Assembly (NCBI RefSeq): GCF_027887165.1
Contig: NC_077234.1
Location: 169,296,388 to 169,360,387, forward strand
Direction of reading: 5' to 3'
DNA: 64,000 bases
From: Monodelphis domestica
Lineage: Eukaryota > Chordata > Mammalia > Didelphimorphia > Didelphidae
Position numbers and translations under genes: made by a program. The notes under the pieces were generated by a model. It did no database searches. It was not told where the DNA came from and saw only the letters and a program-made list of their open reading frames with translations. Below, one piece after another: positions 48,939-60,700 of this stretch (positions within the stretch are counted from its first letter, which is position 1; each line of letters starts with the position of its first letter).

Positions 48939-50273
48939 TTCTTTTTTAAAAATTAATTTGTTTATTCATTTAGTCAATTTAGAACATTATTCTTTGGCTA
49001 CAAGAATCATATTCCCTCCCTCCCCCCTTCCCATAGCTGACACGCAATTTCATTGGGTATTACATGTGCCCTTGATCAAAACCTATTTCCATGTTGTTGA
49101 TGTTTACACTAGGATATTCATTTAGAGTCTACATCCCCAATCATATCCCTTCAACCCATGTGATCAAGCAGTTGTTTTCCTTCTGTGTTTCTACTCCCTC
49201 AGTTTTTCCTCTGAATGTGGATAGTATTCTTTCTTGTAGATCCCTCCAAGTTGTTTAGAATCACTGCATTGCCACTAATGGAGAAGTCCATTACATTCGA
49301 TTGTACCACAGTGTATCAGTCTTTGTGTATAATGTTCTCCTGGTTCTGCTCCTTTCGCTCTGCATCACTGACTGGAGGTTGTTCCAGTCTCCATGGAATT
49401 CCTCCACTTTATTATTCCTTTGAGCACAATAGTATTCCATCACCAACATATACCACAATTTGTTCAGCCATTCCCCAATTGAAGGGCATCCCCTCATTTT
49501 CCAATTTTTGGCCACCACAAAGAGTGCAGCTATGAATATTCTTGTACAAGTCTTTTTCCTTATTATCTCTTTGGGATACAAACCCAGCAGTGCTATAGCT
49601 GGATCAAGGGGCAGACAGTCTTTTATCACCCCTTGGGCATAGTTCCAAATTGCCCTCCAGAATGGTTGGATCAATTCACAACAATGCATTAATGTCCCAA
49701 CATTGCCACATCCCCTCCAGCACTCATTAATTTCCTTTGCTATCATGTTAGCCAATCTGCTAGGTGTGAGGTGATACCTCAGAGTTGTTTTGATTTGCAT
49801 CTCTCTGATTATAAGAGATTTAGAACACTTTTTCATGTGCTTTTTAATAGTTTTGATTTCTTTAACTGAAAATTGCCTATTTGTGTCCTTTGCCCATTTA
49901 TCAATTGGAGAATGGCTTGATTTTTTGTACAATTGGTTTAGCTCTTTATAAATTTGAGTAATTAGACCTTTGTCAGAGGTTTTTGTTATGAAGATTGTTT
50001 CCCAATTTGTTGCTTCTCTGCTAATTCTGGATGCATTTGTTTTGTTTGTACTTTAAAAAAAATTTTTTTAAACCCTTACCTTCTGTCTTGGAGTCAATAC
50101 TATGTATTGGCCACAAGGCAGAAAAGTGGTAAGGGCTAGGCAATGGGGGTCAAGTGACTTGCCCAGGGTCACACAGCTGGGAAGTGTCTGAAGCCAGATT
50201 TTAACCTAGGACCTCCCGTCTCTAGGCCTGGCTCTCAATCCACTGAGCCACCCAGCTGCCCCCTTGTTTGTAC
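48939..50273 (-). mobile_element. 5'-truncated L1 with 16-bp target-site duplication
   Basis: The minus-strand frame 49291-49932 (213 codons) encodes the ORF2 C-terminus ([20 protein letters not shown] to TKTDTLWYNRM). It lacks three residues at the HCWWSC site (HCCE), an in-frame 9-nt deletion. The 3' UTR and tail run to 48939. The duplication TTTAAAGATAAATCTA lies at 48923-48938 and 50274-50289. A SINE is nested near the 5' end. Confidence 0.93.
50058..50263 (-). mobile_element. tRNA-headed SINE with RTE-type 3' end, nested in L1
   Basis: Reverse order: ACCCTTACCTTCTGTCTTGG, GTGACTTGCCCAGGGTCACA, TTTTAACCTAGGACCTCCCG, ATCCACTGAGCCACCCAGCT. It is full length. The 16-bp duplication TTGTTTGTACTTTAAA is at 50042-50057 and 50264-50279. 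Confidence 0.93.
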
Positions 50274-50609
50274 TTTAAAGATAAATCTAGACATGCACAT
50301 ACAAAAAAATACATTCACACACATCTTGGAGATATTAGCAATACAAGCTTCATAAAGAAGATGAGATTCTAGCTGAGACTTGAAAACAGGAAAGCCAAAA
50401 AAGCAGAGATGAGGATGAAGGGAACTCTTGGGGGCATCCAGGGAAAATGCCCAGAGTTTGAAGATGGTGTATCTTATACAAAGAAAAGCAAGGAGATCCG
50501 TCTTATCCCTGGTGGAGTATCCAGAGATGGTAAAGGGCAGATCAAATGCAAAGTAAGACTCTTTCTGACTCAATAGCCTTCTTACTTTCTCTCTGTCCTT
50601 GTACTTACC

Positions 50610-50815
50610 ATAGCATTCTATGTGACATGCACTGTGCTAAGTGCTTTACAAATATCATTTGATCCTCACAACAACCCTGGTAAGTGGATGGTATCATTAT
50701 GAGTCAGGCAAAGGTTAAGTCACGTAGCCAGTAAGTCTCTGAGGCCATATTTAAACTCAGGTTTTCCTGTCTCTAGGTCCAGTATATTCTAGGTCTAACT
50801 CACCATCCTCTCCAA
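50610..50815 (-). mobile_element. CORE/MIR-class SINE
   Basis: ACTGTGCTAAGTGCTTTACA, TTTGATCCTCACAACAACCC, TCACGTAGCCAGTAAGTCTC and TTCCTGTCTCTAGGTCCAG. A further MIR-like remnant lies at 50895-51030. Confidence 0.8.
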
Positions 50816-51029
50816 ATTGTTTGTGGTAATAAAATCAGTGCTAAATTGTGCATGATAAAAGTCATAAAAGATAGGATATTCAGGTACAGGAGGGACCTCC
50901 TTAGTCACTTAGTCTAACCCTCTTATTTTATAGATGTGGAAACTGAGGTTTTACCAGCAGTAAGTATGAGAATTAAGCTGAAAACCCTACTATTCTCTTT
51001 AAAATCTAATGCTCTTTTCTACTATTGTT

Positions 51030-51640
51030 TTCATTAGTTGCATTTCATAAGAAAAACTAAAAGGGAGCTAGAGTCAAATGAGAGATAAAGGACTACAGGA
51101 ATATAGAGAGAAAATAAAGGAATTAGAAGGAATTCAACATGTTAGATTAAAAAAAGAATTTAATGAAAGACTAGACTACAAATCTTGCAGAATGTGAGGT
51201 CAGAGAGGACTATAATCCATATCAGGGGAGAGAAAACCAACCCCAGTGAAATCAAGGATTCAAGTAACATTTTCAAATAATACATAAAAATACAAAATTG
51301 GCTTATACATGCACTCTCTCAAAAACAGTTTTTGCCATTCATTCCAACGTTTGATTCGTTTCAGGGATGGTAAGATGTTATTAACAGCAAATATAATTTA
51401 GTGGACATTCTATGGCCCTAATCCATTTCTGAATAAGCCAGTATCTGCTAGAGTATCAGAATGACCTATGTTCCCAAGAAGTTCTTTTAATATCATATTT
51501 GTTTCTTCTAATGATGTCTAATAACATCCAGACTGAAAGTCTTTATCAGCCCCCTACAGCAGCTAAACATGTGTGATTGGTGCAAATAAAATATATTAAT
51601 TTATTAAGTACTCCACCATGAGATGATTGGATTTTACCCG
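51030..51640. other. 3' flank of the minus-strand gene, no feature seen
   Basis: This region lies beyond the predicted poly(A) site. No repeat or gene was recognised. Confidence 0.4.
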
Positions 51641-51642
51641 GT

Positions 51643-51648
51643 TTTATT
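51643..51648 (-). promoter_or_regulatory. Poly(A) signal AATAAA of the minus-strand gene
   Basis: AATAAA reads on the minus strand 51-56 bases after the stop codon at 51699-51701. A second copy lies at 51600-51605. This gives a compact 3' UTR and fits exon B being the terminal exon. Confidence 0.7.
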
Positions 51649-51698
51649 GCTTCACAGTTTGACAACATTATTTATGAGAAGTCCAGATCTGATTTACG

Positions 51699-54600
51699 TC
51701 ACTTTTGGTTGACTGGGCATAAGTTAAAGGGCCCTGCAACTAACTCCAAAAACTTCTTGGATGAACTCCATATTTTTTCTGGATTTGAAAGCTTTGCTAC
51801 CAAAGGAACTCTAAACATACTCTGTCCACAGACATTTTGGGGGATATTCCAGCGAATGGTCTTGGATTGGTACCCTGGAGTATCTGCTGGTGTGCAGGCA
51901 TAAAAAAAAGGTTGGGTGTTTTTTCTCTTACTAAGAAAATAGTCATTTTCTTGCTGGCGTTTGAAAGGTGATTTAGGTTTAGTTGAGAAATGCTGCTCTG
52001 GACTTTTGACACCAGAGTAATATTTTATCCCTTGCTTCCTCTGTTTCTTTTCAATCTCTGTAAAATCACAATCATAATCAAGTGCCCTAGTATTCTTTTT
52101 GGGTAGATTGGGCTTCTTTTTGTCTTTATTTTCCATGAGAGAAATAATATCCCCACCATTTGTTTCAAATGTCACTTTGGTGCTTGAGTCAAATGGGGAA
52201 GCCGATGGATAGTTTATATGATTCTGTATTTTCTTTGAAAGCTTCTCTTCTCTGGGAAATGAAGGTGGCTCGGATTGAGCTCCTGATGACCCCTCAGGCA
52301 TGGAGGTAACTGGAGAATGAGTTTTAGGATGTGGTTTCTTTTTTTTATGTGGACAAGTTTTAGAGTAAGTTGCTGTTAGAAATGAGCTGGGTTTTCCAGA
52401 AGCTTGACTGCTTTGGGGACTTACCTTCTTTCCATGGCAAACTGGCTTTGTTTTAGTCCCAACTCTGTTTGTTTTGCTGGGTTTTTCTGAAGGACTGAAG
52501 TCCTCCAACTTAAATGGCATGTCAAAAGACATTTCCTTCTGATCTTGCCTTGAAGAAGGACCATCTGATAAAGGCACATTTTCCCAGGACTTCTTAAAGG
52601 TCCTACAGATCACGTTGGGTGTCTGGAAAGGCATTTCTGCTTCCACTCTTTTCTTGTGCAGTAGTGGAGATATCATTAATTTGACAGATTTCTGGCCACT
52701 TTCCTGACATTTAAAATTAACTTCAGTCTTCTTACCTGAAGTTGACGTTAAGACAACACCATCAATGCTTGCTTTAACCTTCTCCTTGGTGTCAAAGATA
52801 TCGCCAATCTCAGGTGAAGATGTTAAACGTTCACTATGGTTTTCAGAGACATCAGAAGCATTTTCGGTCTTCTGAAGTGATGATGCATTGAAGTCCAACT
52901 CTTTATCAATGTTTGTCTGAATAATGACGAAATTATCCTCTGCCTCTATTGGGGCAGGAGTTGATTCAGACTTGCTTTCCTGCAGCTCGGGAATAAGTTC
53001 CTCTTTGGGAAGGGAAGATACTTTGGAGTCCATGCAGCGATCAGTATTTGTTGAGGCATCTTTTGGAGGAACAGGGACAGTTTTAGTCAACCTTGGAGGT
53101 ATTTGTAAAACGTCATAGGGCTTCTTTTCTCCTGTAGACCTGTGAAAGGAACGCTCAGCACAATCTTTCTGTATACAAAACTGAGTGTCAAGGACAGCGC
53201 TGTAATAATGGAGAGAAAGTGTTTTTTCCAAAATTTCCCTGTCGTTCATTGCCACAGAAGAACATTCAGAAGGACAAACAGAGTGTATAAATGACTTCAG
53301 TAATTTTATAATTGATGGGGGTATTTTATAAGGATTCTGCTTTTTGAAAGAGATGTGTCGCTCTAATTTCTCAGTATCGATGGAAAAGCAAACTTTGGTT
53401 CCACCCTCATTTACAGACTTACATTTTTTATTAAGCTTGGGCCTGGGCACATAGTGGGTGGACGTGGTCAGTTTGGGAGGCAGTTTCTCAACAGGAAGAC
53501 CTAAGTGAAACATGAGACATTTGTGTTGTAAATTAAGAGTTATTTGATGAAGAGCCTCAGGCTCCATGAATGGCAATTTTGTGCTCCTTGGCTTTGTGAC
53601 TCTGTTAGGATGAATTGTTTCTAATCGAGATTTTCTTGGGACTTGATTATCTACCATTTTTATGGATTCTACCACCACTCCAGGAATCATGTTCATTTTG
53701 ATCTCCAATGTTTTCATTAAAAAGCATATAACAAGCTTTCTTAAATCTTTGGCTGGGAGTCTCTGTAAAACTAGAGGCAGTGATTTTGTCGTATTATTTT
53801 GAGTAGGTAAAAATGCAGATTTTTGATTTAGTCTTAATTGCATATTGAACTCTACAGCTTGTTTAATGTTCTCATTGGTGTAATTTGTAACATTTAATTT
53901 GTTAACAATCAGCGCTTTCATACTGTTGACAGGGAATAATTCTTTTGTTGTACTCTCACATTTCATTAATTTTGAGGGAATTCCACACTTCTGCTCAGCT
54001 GCCATTTTTCTCAAATGGCACGGTAAACTTTTCCTTGTTTCACCCTCAATGAAAAGGGAACAAATGACTCTTTTCACAGTTTTTCCTACTTCTGGGCCAT
54101 ATATGTTTTTTGGTGGACTGGGGATAAAGTTCTGAAGAGAACTAATGAGTGAATTTGAAAAACCAAGTTTCTGTTTTTCACTTATGTGGAATTCTAATAA
54201 CTCCTTAACTTCTTTTTTAATTACTATTAGATTTTGGATAAAATATTTCTCTTTATATTTCCTGAAGGTGGTCTTCTGGATGGGAGTTACAGCCTTTGGA
54301 CTGAGTTCTTTTAACGAGTTCTGGCTATTAGAGGGGAGTCCAAAAAGAAACACCAGGTATTTGTGTTTTAAGTTAATTTCTATGGAATCAATCGCTTCCT
54401 GAGGCATAAAGTTTAATTTTCTACATCTTGGAAAAACCCGCCTATCACAATGAGCTTCTTTGGGAATATATGGTTTGATGAGAGAAGGCAATTTTTGGTA
54501 GGATTTAGTGACTATTGTATGGATATTTTCCTGTCTCAATTCTAACCTTTTTTTTTCTAAATGAAAAATAAGAACATTTTTTTCATTAGCAGTTAGTCTA

Positions 54601-55333
54601 TCAAGAATAGAGATGGAGCTTAATGGCGATTTGAGGAATTCTGCTACTCCAGTGCCTCCAAACTTCAGTAAAGCTGTCTTTCTCCAAGGAGGGCTTGTGG
54701 AGACCTTAATTTCTTTCCTTGCACACACCAAATTTTGCTCTGGAGCCTCTTTCCCTAAAAATGGATCCTTCTGAGAAGGTTTCTCTGTTTTCTCGTCACT
54801 TTCCCAGTTCTTCGGAGAGGGAATTTTTTGGTGAGTTTCTGGGGAACTCTGCATTTCTCCATAGCCTGCACACGGACATGGCTGCATTGAATTTTTCTCA
54901 TCCTGAACTGATTGTACTAATTTCTTCTGAAATGAATCAGAGAGAGAGGCGCCTCTACAGTCGATAACTCCGCTGGGTTTTGTGGGAGACTCGCAGAACT
55001 TTCTGCTTCCTTCAAAAACTGGAAGGGTAAGCAACGTTTTCTTCAAATCCAATACTACTTCTACTGATTTCTTTTTAACTTTGTGTGGACTATGTGTCGA
55101 AGCATCGATGGAATTGGAAACGGCTTCAGTGATATGAGCCTGCAAGGATTTCATGATTTCATCACAAATTGGAGAACATATTGATTTTTTCACACCTTCT
55201 AGTCTATCTAAAGTTTCCTTCTTAACTTCAGTGGGAAAGGAAGTAAAGATGTTTAAAAGACTGCCACTTTTTATGGAATTGTTACCACGTGGCATTTGTT
55301 CAGCAGCTGAAGAATACCCCAAATTGCTAATTT
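51699..55333 (-). CDS. 3'-terminal coding exon (exon B) of a large uncharacterised low-complexity protein, SPATA31-/CCDC168-like in style
   Basis: This exon stays open for 1,210 codons in AT-rich DNA full of stops, so it is almost certainly coding. The frame opens with no ATG right at a splice acceptor (pyrimidine-rich tract, then TAG at 55336-55334), so it is not a 5' exon. It begins with the last two bases of a codon and reads ISNLGYSSAAEQ. Numbering from the TTG at 55322, residues 35-100 carry a Cys-x3-Cys module (SICSPICDEI). Residues 250-405 and 528-683 are two copies of a helical module with the signatures HKYLVFLFGLP and HKCLMFHLGLP. The middle is Ser/Lys/Glu/Pro-rich and probably disordered, with basic patches such as CPHKKKKPHP. 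The C-terminus is more ordered (SKTIRWNIP, FRVPLVAKL) and ends PVNQK-stop. No signal peptide or membrane segment is evident. Short leucine-rich stretches and GLP motifs recall SPATA31-family and CCDC168-type testis proteins. That is style only, and the function is unknown. Confidence 0.85.
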
Positions 55334-55439
55334 CTAGAAAAAGAACAAATTAAAAATCATCAATTAAATACTGATTGGAAATCCTCAAAATTAAAGGTGA
55401 TGTTAACAAAATTGAATGTAGGAAAAGCACTGATTTAAT

Positions 55440-57600
55440 AAATAAAACTAAGAGTTGGTTTTATTAAAAAATGCAAAAATAGATAAACAATTAGTTCATA
55501 TGATTTTTTTTAAGAGAGAAGAAAACCAAACCCCTAGCATCAAAAATGGAGAGGGTAAATTTATCACTAATTTAGATGAAGTCAAAGCAATTATTAGAAG
55601 TCCTTGTGCCCAATTATATGCCAACAAAATTAACAATTTAAATGAAATGGAAGACTACTTACAATAGTTTCCTAGACTAACAGAGAAGGAAATAGAATAT
55701 CTAAATAAGGCTATTTTAGAAAAAAGAAATTGAACAGGTCATGAGTGAATTTCCTAAGCAAAAAAAGTATCAGGATCAGATGGATTTACAAGTGAATTTT
55801 GTTAAATATTTAGAAATATCTAATTCCTATATGAAATAAACTATTTAGAACAATTGGTAAAGGAGCCCTACACCAAACTCTTTTTATGAAGCAAATATGG
55901 TACTGATACCTAAACTAGAAGAGCAGCAACAGAAAAAAGAAAACTATAGGCCAATTTCATTAATTAATATAGATAACAAAAAATTCTAAATAAAATATTA
56001 GCCAGGAGACTACAATATATCACAAAGATTATACATGATGATCAAACAGGATTCATACCAGATATACAAGGATGGTTCAATATAAGAAAAACTATTAACA
56101 TAATTGATTACATATTACATTACAACAACAATATTAACAAAATCATGTGAAAATATAATCAAATGATGCAAAAAATAGATTCAGAAGTTTCTGACAAAAT
56201 GCAACATTCATTTGGATTAAAAATACTTGAAGAGGGTAGCTATGTAGCTCAGTAGATTGAGAGCCAGATGAGAGGTTCTAAGTTCAAATGTGACCTCAGA
56301 CACTTCCTAGCTGGGTGACTGGGCAAGTCACTTAACCTCCATTGCCTATCCCTTATGGCTCTTCTGTCTTGGAACCAATGCATAGTATTGATTCTAAGGT
56401 AGAAGGAAGGCTTAAAAAAAACCCTTGAAAACAGAGGTATAAATGTTTTTTTTTTCCTTAGAATCAGTAGATATCTAAAACCATCAGCAAATAATATTTA
56501 TAATGGGAATAAGTTAGAAACATTCCCTATAACATCAGTAGTAAAGCAAGGGAAGTCCATTATCACCAATATTATTAAATATTGAAATAGAAAGGCTAGC
56601 AAAAGAAATAAAAGAAAAAGAAATAGAATCAGAATGAGCAAAGAGGTAATAAAACTATCTCTTTTCATAGAAATTATGATAGTGCACATATCTGGAAAAA
56701 CTTAGAGTTTCAACTAAAAATTAGTTGTAACTACCAATAATTTTTATAGTAGAAGGATATTAAATAAGTCCACAAAAATCATCAGTATTTCTGTATCTCA
56801 TCAACAAAGTCCTGCAAGAAGAGATAGAAGAGGTATCTCATTTATTTTTAAAAATATAGATGTGATAAGACACATGGAAGTGTACCTGCTAAAACAAACC
56901 TGGGAACTGCATGAGCATCATTATAAAATATTTTTGGACAAATAAGTCATATTTAAATAATTGGAAAAATATCAACTGTTAATAGGTGGGCAGAGTCAAA
57001 ATAATTTAAAGTGCATGATTCTACCTAAACTAATCTACTTATTTTATGCCATTCCAATTAAATTACCAAAAAATTATTTTATTGAACTAGAAAAAATAAT
57101 AACAAAATTTATTTGGAAAAATAAAAGGTCAAGAATATCAAAGGAAAAAATGAGGGAAAATATAAAGGAAAAAGTCTAGAAGTACTAGATTTTAAAATGT
57201 ATTATAAAGTAGTAATTATCAAAACTATCTGGTGCTAGCTGTGGGGGGGGGAAAGTATGTCAGTGGAACAGAACAGAAATGCAAGAGTTGTAAAAGATTA
57301 TAGTGACCTTGTGTTGGACAAAAGTAAAGATCCAAGTTTTAGAGGTAGAATTCACTATTTGGTAAACATTATTGGGAAAACTGGAAAGCAGTTTGGCAGA
57401 AACTAGATATAAATCATTATGTTACACCATTTACCAAGATAAGATCAAATTGGATACATCCCTAAGGCATAAAGCAAATTAAGCAAATTAGAAGAATAGG
57501 GTACACATCCTAAGAGATTTATGAATTGGAGAATTTATGAATAAGCAAGAGATAGAAAGTCTTGTGAGATGCAAAATGGATAATTTTGATAACCATTTAC
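55440..57600 (+). mobile_element. Old L1 fragment (pre-RT to ORF2 3' region) in the gene's intron
   Basis: Landmarks run in order: AGAGTTGGTTTTATTAAAAA, CAGATGGATTTACAAGTGAA, GGATGGTTCAATATAAGAAA, CATCAGTATTTCTGTATCTC, CTAGAAAAAATAATAACAAA and GCAAAATGGATAATTTTGAT. Both L1 ends are missing. It is antisense to the host gene and carries many stops. Confidence 0.88.
56228..56420 (+). mobile_element. tRNA-headed SINE nested in the intronic L1
   Basis: GGGTAGCTATGTAGCTCAGT, TCTAAGTTCAAATGTGACCT, GACTGGGCAAGTCACTTAAC and TGATTCTAAGGTAGAAGGAA plus an A-run. Confidence 0.9.
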
Positions 57601-57731
57601 CTGGGAATTTTAATGTAACAAAGAAATTAAGAATGATAATAATATATTGCTTGCATCTGCTATTATTTGTACAGTTTTCATTTTCCTAGGGATTTGATAG
57701 GGTATGGGGTTAAATATAGATTCTAAAACAC

Positions 57732-60700
57732 CTTTTTGGGGAAGGAACCCAAGGTTTCTTTTGTTTTTTCTTCTGTAAGTTGGAGAAGTTAACAATCGTG
57801 AAGATGTGTCTCTAGTTTTTGAAATGCTTTTAGGCGCTGTTTGAATTTCTTTATCAACTAGTGAAGTCATTGTTTCTTTTATGTCTTCCACTTGTGTTTT
57901 TGCATTTGAATATGATTTAGGCATGGGGGTAATGCAAGATACTGAAAAGGATGTTTTCTTCTGAGTCTCAAGAGCTATTTTGCTTTTTTCACAAACAACC
58001 TCTAAATCATGAATCTCTGGAACTATTTCCTCTGTGGTACTATTTGGATATTTATCTGACTTTGCTAGATTTGAATCAACTTCACTCTCTCCAGACCTTT
58101 GGGTTTCTGGAAAAGGAACTGAATTTTCATCGTCTGCCACTATTGAATTTTTTTGGGTATGTTCAGATAGACTGAACATGGTGGTATTGTTACCATCAAC
58201 TGTGATTTCTCTATAACACTCAATTTTTAGAGAATGAACTGTATTTTCGTTGCCTGCCACTATTGGCATTTTTTCTATACATTCAGGTAGACTGAGCATG
58301 GTAACACTGTTACTATCATCTGTGATTTCTCCACAGATCTCAGATGTTTCGATTTCGGTAAGATGAACTGTATTTTCATCGTCTGCCTCTATTGGCATTT
58401 TTTTGGTACTTTCAGATACGCTGGGCATGGTGGCATTGTTATCATCAACTGTGATTTCTCCACAGATCTCAGATGTTTCTATTTCAGTAAGATGGATTGT
58501 ATTTTTATTGTCTGCCTCTATTGGTTGTTTTTTCATACTTTCACATAGCCTGGACATGGTGTTATTGTTATCATCAGCTCCAATTTCTTCTTTGCACTCA
58601 AACTGTGTGATTTTCCCACAAATTAGAGGTATACACACTGAATTGTTACTGTCTTCCATTATTTTTATATATTTTATTTTTATTTGAGAAGGACTGGGGA
58701 CAGTGGCAGAGAGAGAGTTGAGAATATCTGTGGCTTTTATGTAGTTCTCAAGAGATCTTTTGATTTCTTCACAACCTAGAGGACATACTGATGTTTTCAT
58801 ATCTTCCAGGATCTCTATTGATTTTTGTTCCAATGGAGCTGTACTGGGCTGAAAAGCATTCTCAACTTCTGAAATACTCATTGGTAGATAGCTTTTATCC
58901 TGCCCTTCCTCCTGCTTTGTAATGGAACATTCTGTCTGATTTGCCCAGTTTTCCTGGGGGAGGGAATCTCTTGGGCTACCACACTCCAGTAATTGTGCCC
59001 TAATCAGTGATCTCTCTCCTTGGGAGGGTGAAATTTGGTGATCACCATCCCTTTCTGAGTCAAGCAGCTGTTTACACTCAATTTTAATTAACGACATCTC
59101 TGCTTCTTGAGATAGATTTTGTTCTGTTCTGTCCATTTCTTCTCCTAAGTCTTCTTTTTCCTTTTGTTTTTCCTTTTGAAGTGGGGACTTCACTGAGGCA
59201 AAAGCAGAATAGAGAAAAGATTTTAATACTACCTTTGGCTGCACGCTACTCTGCCTTGAAATAAGTAATTTGGATCTTTTTCCAGATCTGGAACCATCAT
59301 GCCCAGGCATGTCAGTTTTATCTGGTACTTTCTTTCTCAGTAAATTTGAACGTTTTAAATTCAGAGTCTCTGGGGAAGCAGCATCACTTATTTTCTTTGA
59401 CTTCTCAAGTTGAAGTGAAAACTTCTTGGTTAAAGAAAAAGAATTCAAAACATCTTGACACATATTCTTGGATTGCTGAATGGACTGCTCTGGAGTAAGA
59501 AATCTTATCTTATTTGCATTTGGTGGGCAACGATTTTCTCTGTTCCCAAGTGATCCTGCTCTGATCATATCACCATCTTTATTTTCCTGAACTTTGATAT
59601 CTGAGAATTCTGAACTAAGTGAATAAGAAACTGTTGATTCTTTCATTTTAAATTCACCTGGCTGTGCATATGTTTTCTCTGGTGATTTTTTGCTCTGCAC
59701 TTGGGGAAACTTTACTTCGGTTACTCTTCTTATAACCATATTTTTCCTTTCTCTACCTCTACCAGGAGATGAGCTGGGCACAAAAATCTGTACAGCCTCC
59801 TGGGATGAAGCTGATATGACATCCCTCAGATTCATTTTGCCAGCACTATTTGATCTTGTGATGTTCCATCCCAGTTTCCTTCTACTGGTTGATGTATTAG
59901 AGCCTGAGATATTAAGAAGTTGGGAAACTGATGGTTTCTTTGCCTTGAGACTCAAAACTCGAGGACCCATTATACTTTTCAAGTTTGTGAGATATATTCC
60001 ATTTTTGCACCGTATTTGAGATGGATACTTTAGCTGTCCTTTTTGATAGGACAAACCTCGGGCTTTTTCTGAAGTCTGGATATTAAAATTGTCTTGGGTC
60101 AGATTGCAAGATTGGACCCAGCCTGGGACTTCAGACCGGATTAAAACTGCAGATTGTACGGAATCCTGAGGAAAGAAAAAACCTTTGGGCTTGATATCAC
60201 CTTGGTGGTAAGATAACTCTTGAGGCATTTTCTGTCTTTTACTGGAAGTTTCTTCTGATGAAAATGATGCTTGATTCAATTTAGTAAACTTTGAGCCTTG
60301 GTAAGTAGTTTTAATCATTATCACAGGCTGGGATTTTGAAGGGATTTGATTTCTTAAATTCTCTTCTAGAAGCTTGATTTGGTTTTTGGGAAGATATAAA
60401 TGAGCTAAAGGGCATGGTGTCCAATCATTTTCTAATGTTATCCTGGGTTTTTTCCAAAGGTTATGATCAGAAGAAAATTGTACATTCTTATTTTTACTTG
60501 GGTATTTTTTCTTCATTGGCAGTGATTTTTTCAAGTAAGATGGTGTTTCAAGCATACAACATGAAAATCTTTTATAGTTGGGACGGGGCTTCTTGTGTAC
60601 TATATCGACAAATGAAGAAGATGAAATTTCCTCACTTGAAAATGATGTCTGACTTCCATTGCCACTAGACCAACTCACTGGGCTTTCATTATCACTAGTA

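Larger units (their letters stand above)
48800..50545 (+). mobile_element. L2 fragments flanking the reversed L1
   Basis: AACAAGTATTTATTAATTGT and CATGTACTGTGCTAAGCAC (48805-48870) are the L2 end-type segment. 50335-50545 matches the adjacent L2 part (CTAGCTGAGACTTGAAAAC). The L1/SINE complex lies between them. Confidence 0.5.
55334..57731 (-). other. Phase-1 intron between exons A and B
   Basis: The donor is AAG|GTGTTT and the acceptor is TTTGTTCTTTTTCTAG. Both phases equal 1, so splicing keeps the frame (QK-E-ISNLG). Nearly all of the roughly 2.4 kb is an antisense L1 fragment containing a SINE, with only about 100-130 bases of non-repeat sequence at each end. The intron is inferred from signals and phase, with no transcript evidence. 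Confidence 0.75.

Noticed and set aside
49291..49932. 213-codon minus-strand frame as a host gene
   Set aside because: It is also L1 ORF2, from the reversed copy at 48.9-50.3 kb.
52924..53118. Plus-strand frames inside exon B and exon A
   Set aside because: They are shadows of the long minus-strand coding frames and have no independent signals.
57610..57731. The last 40 codons of the open frame of exon A
   Set aside because: They follow a good phase-1 donor and turn hydrophobic and AT-rich next to L1 sequence. Intron read-through is more likely than a true C-terminus.
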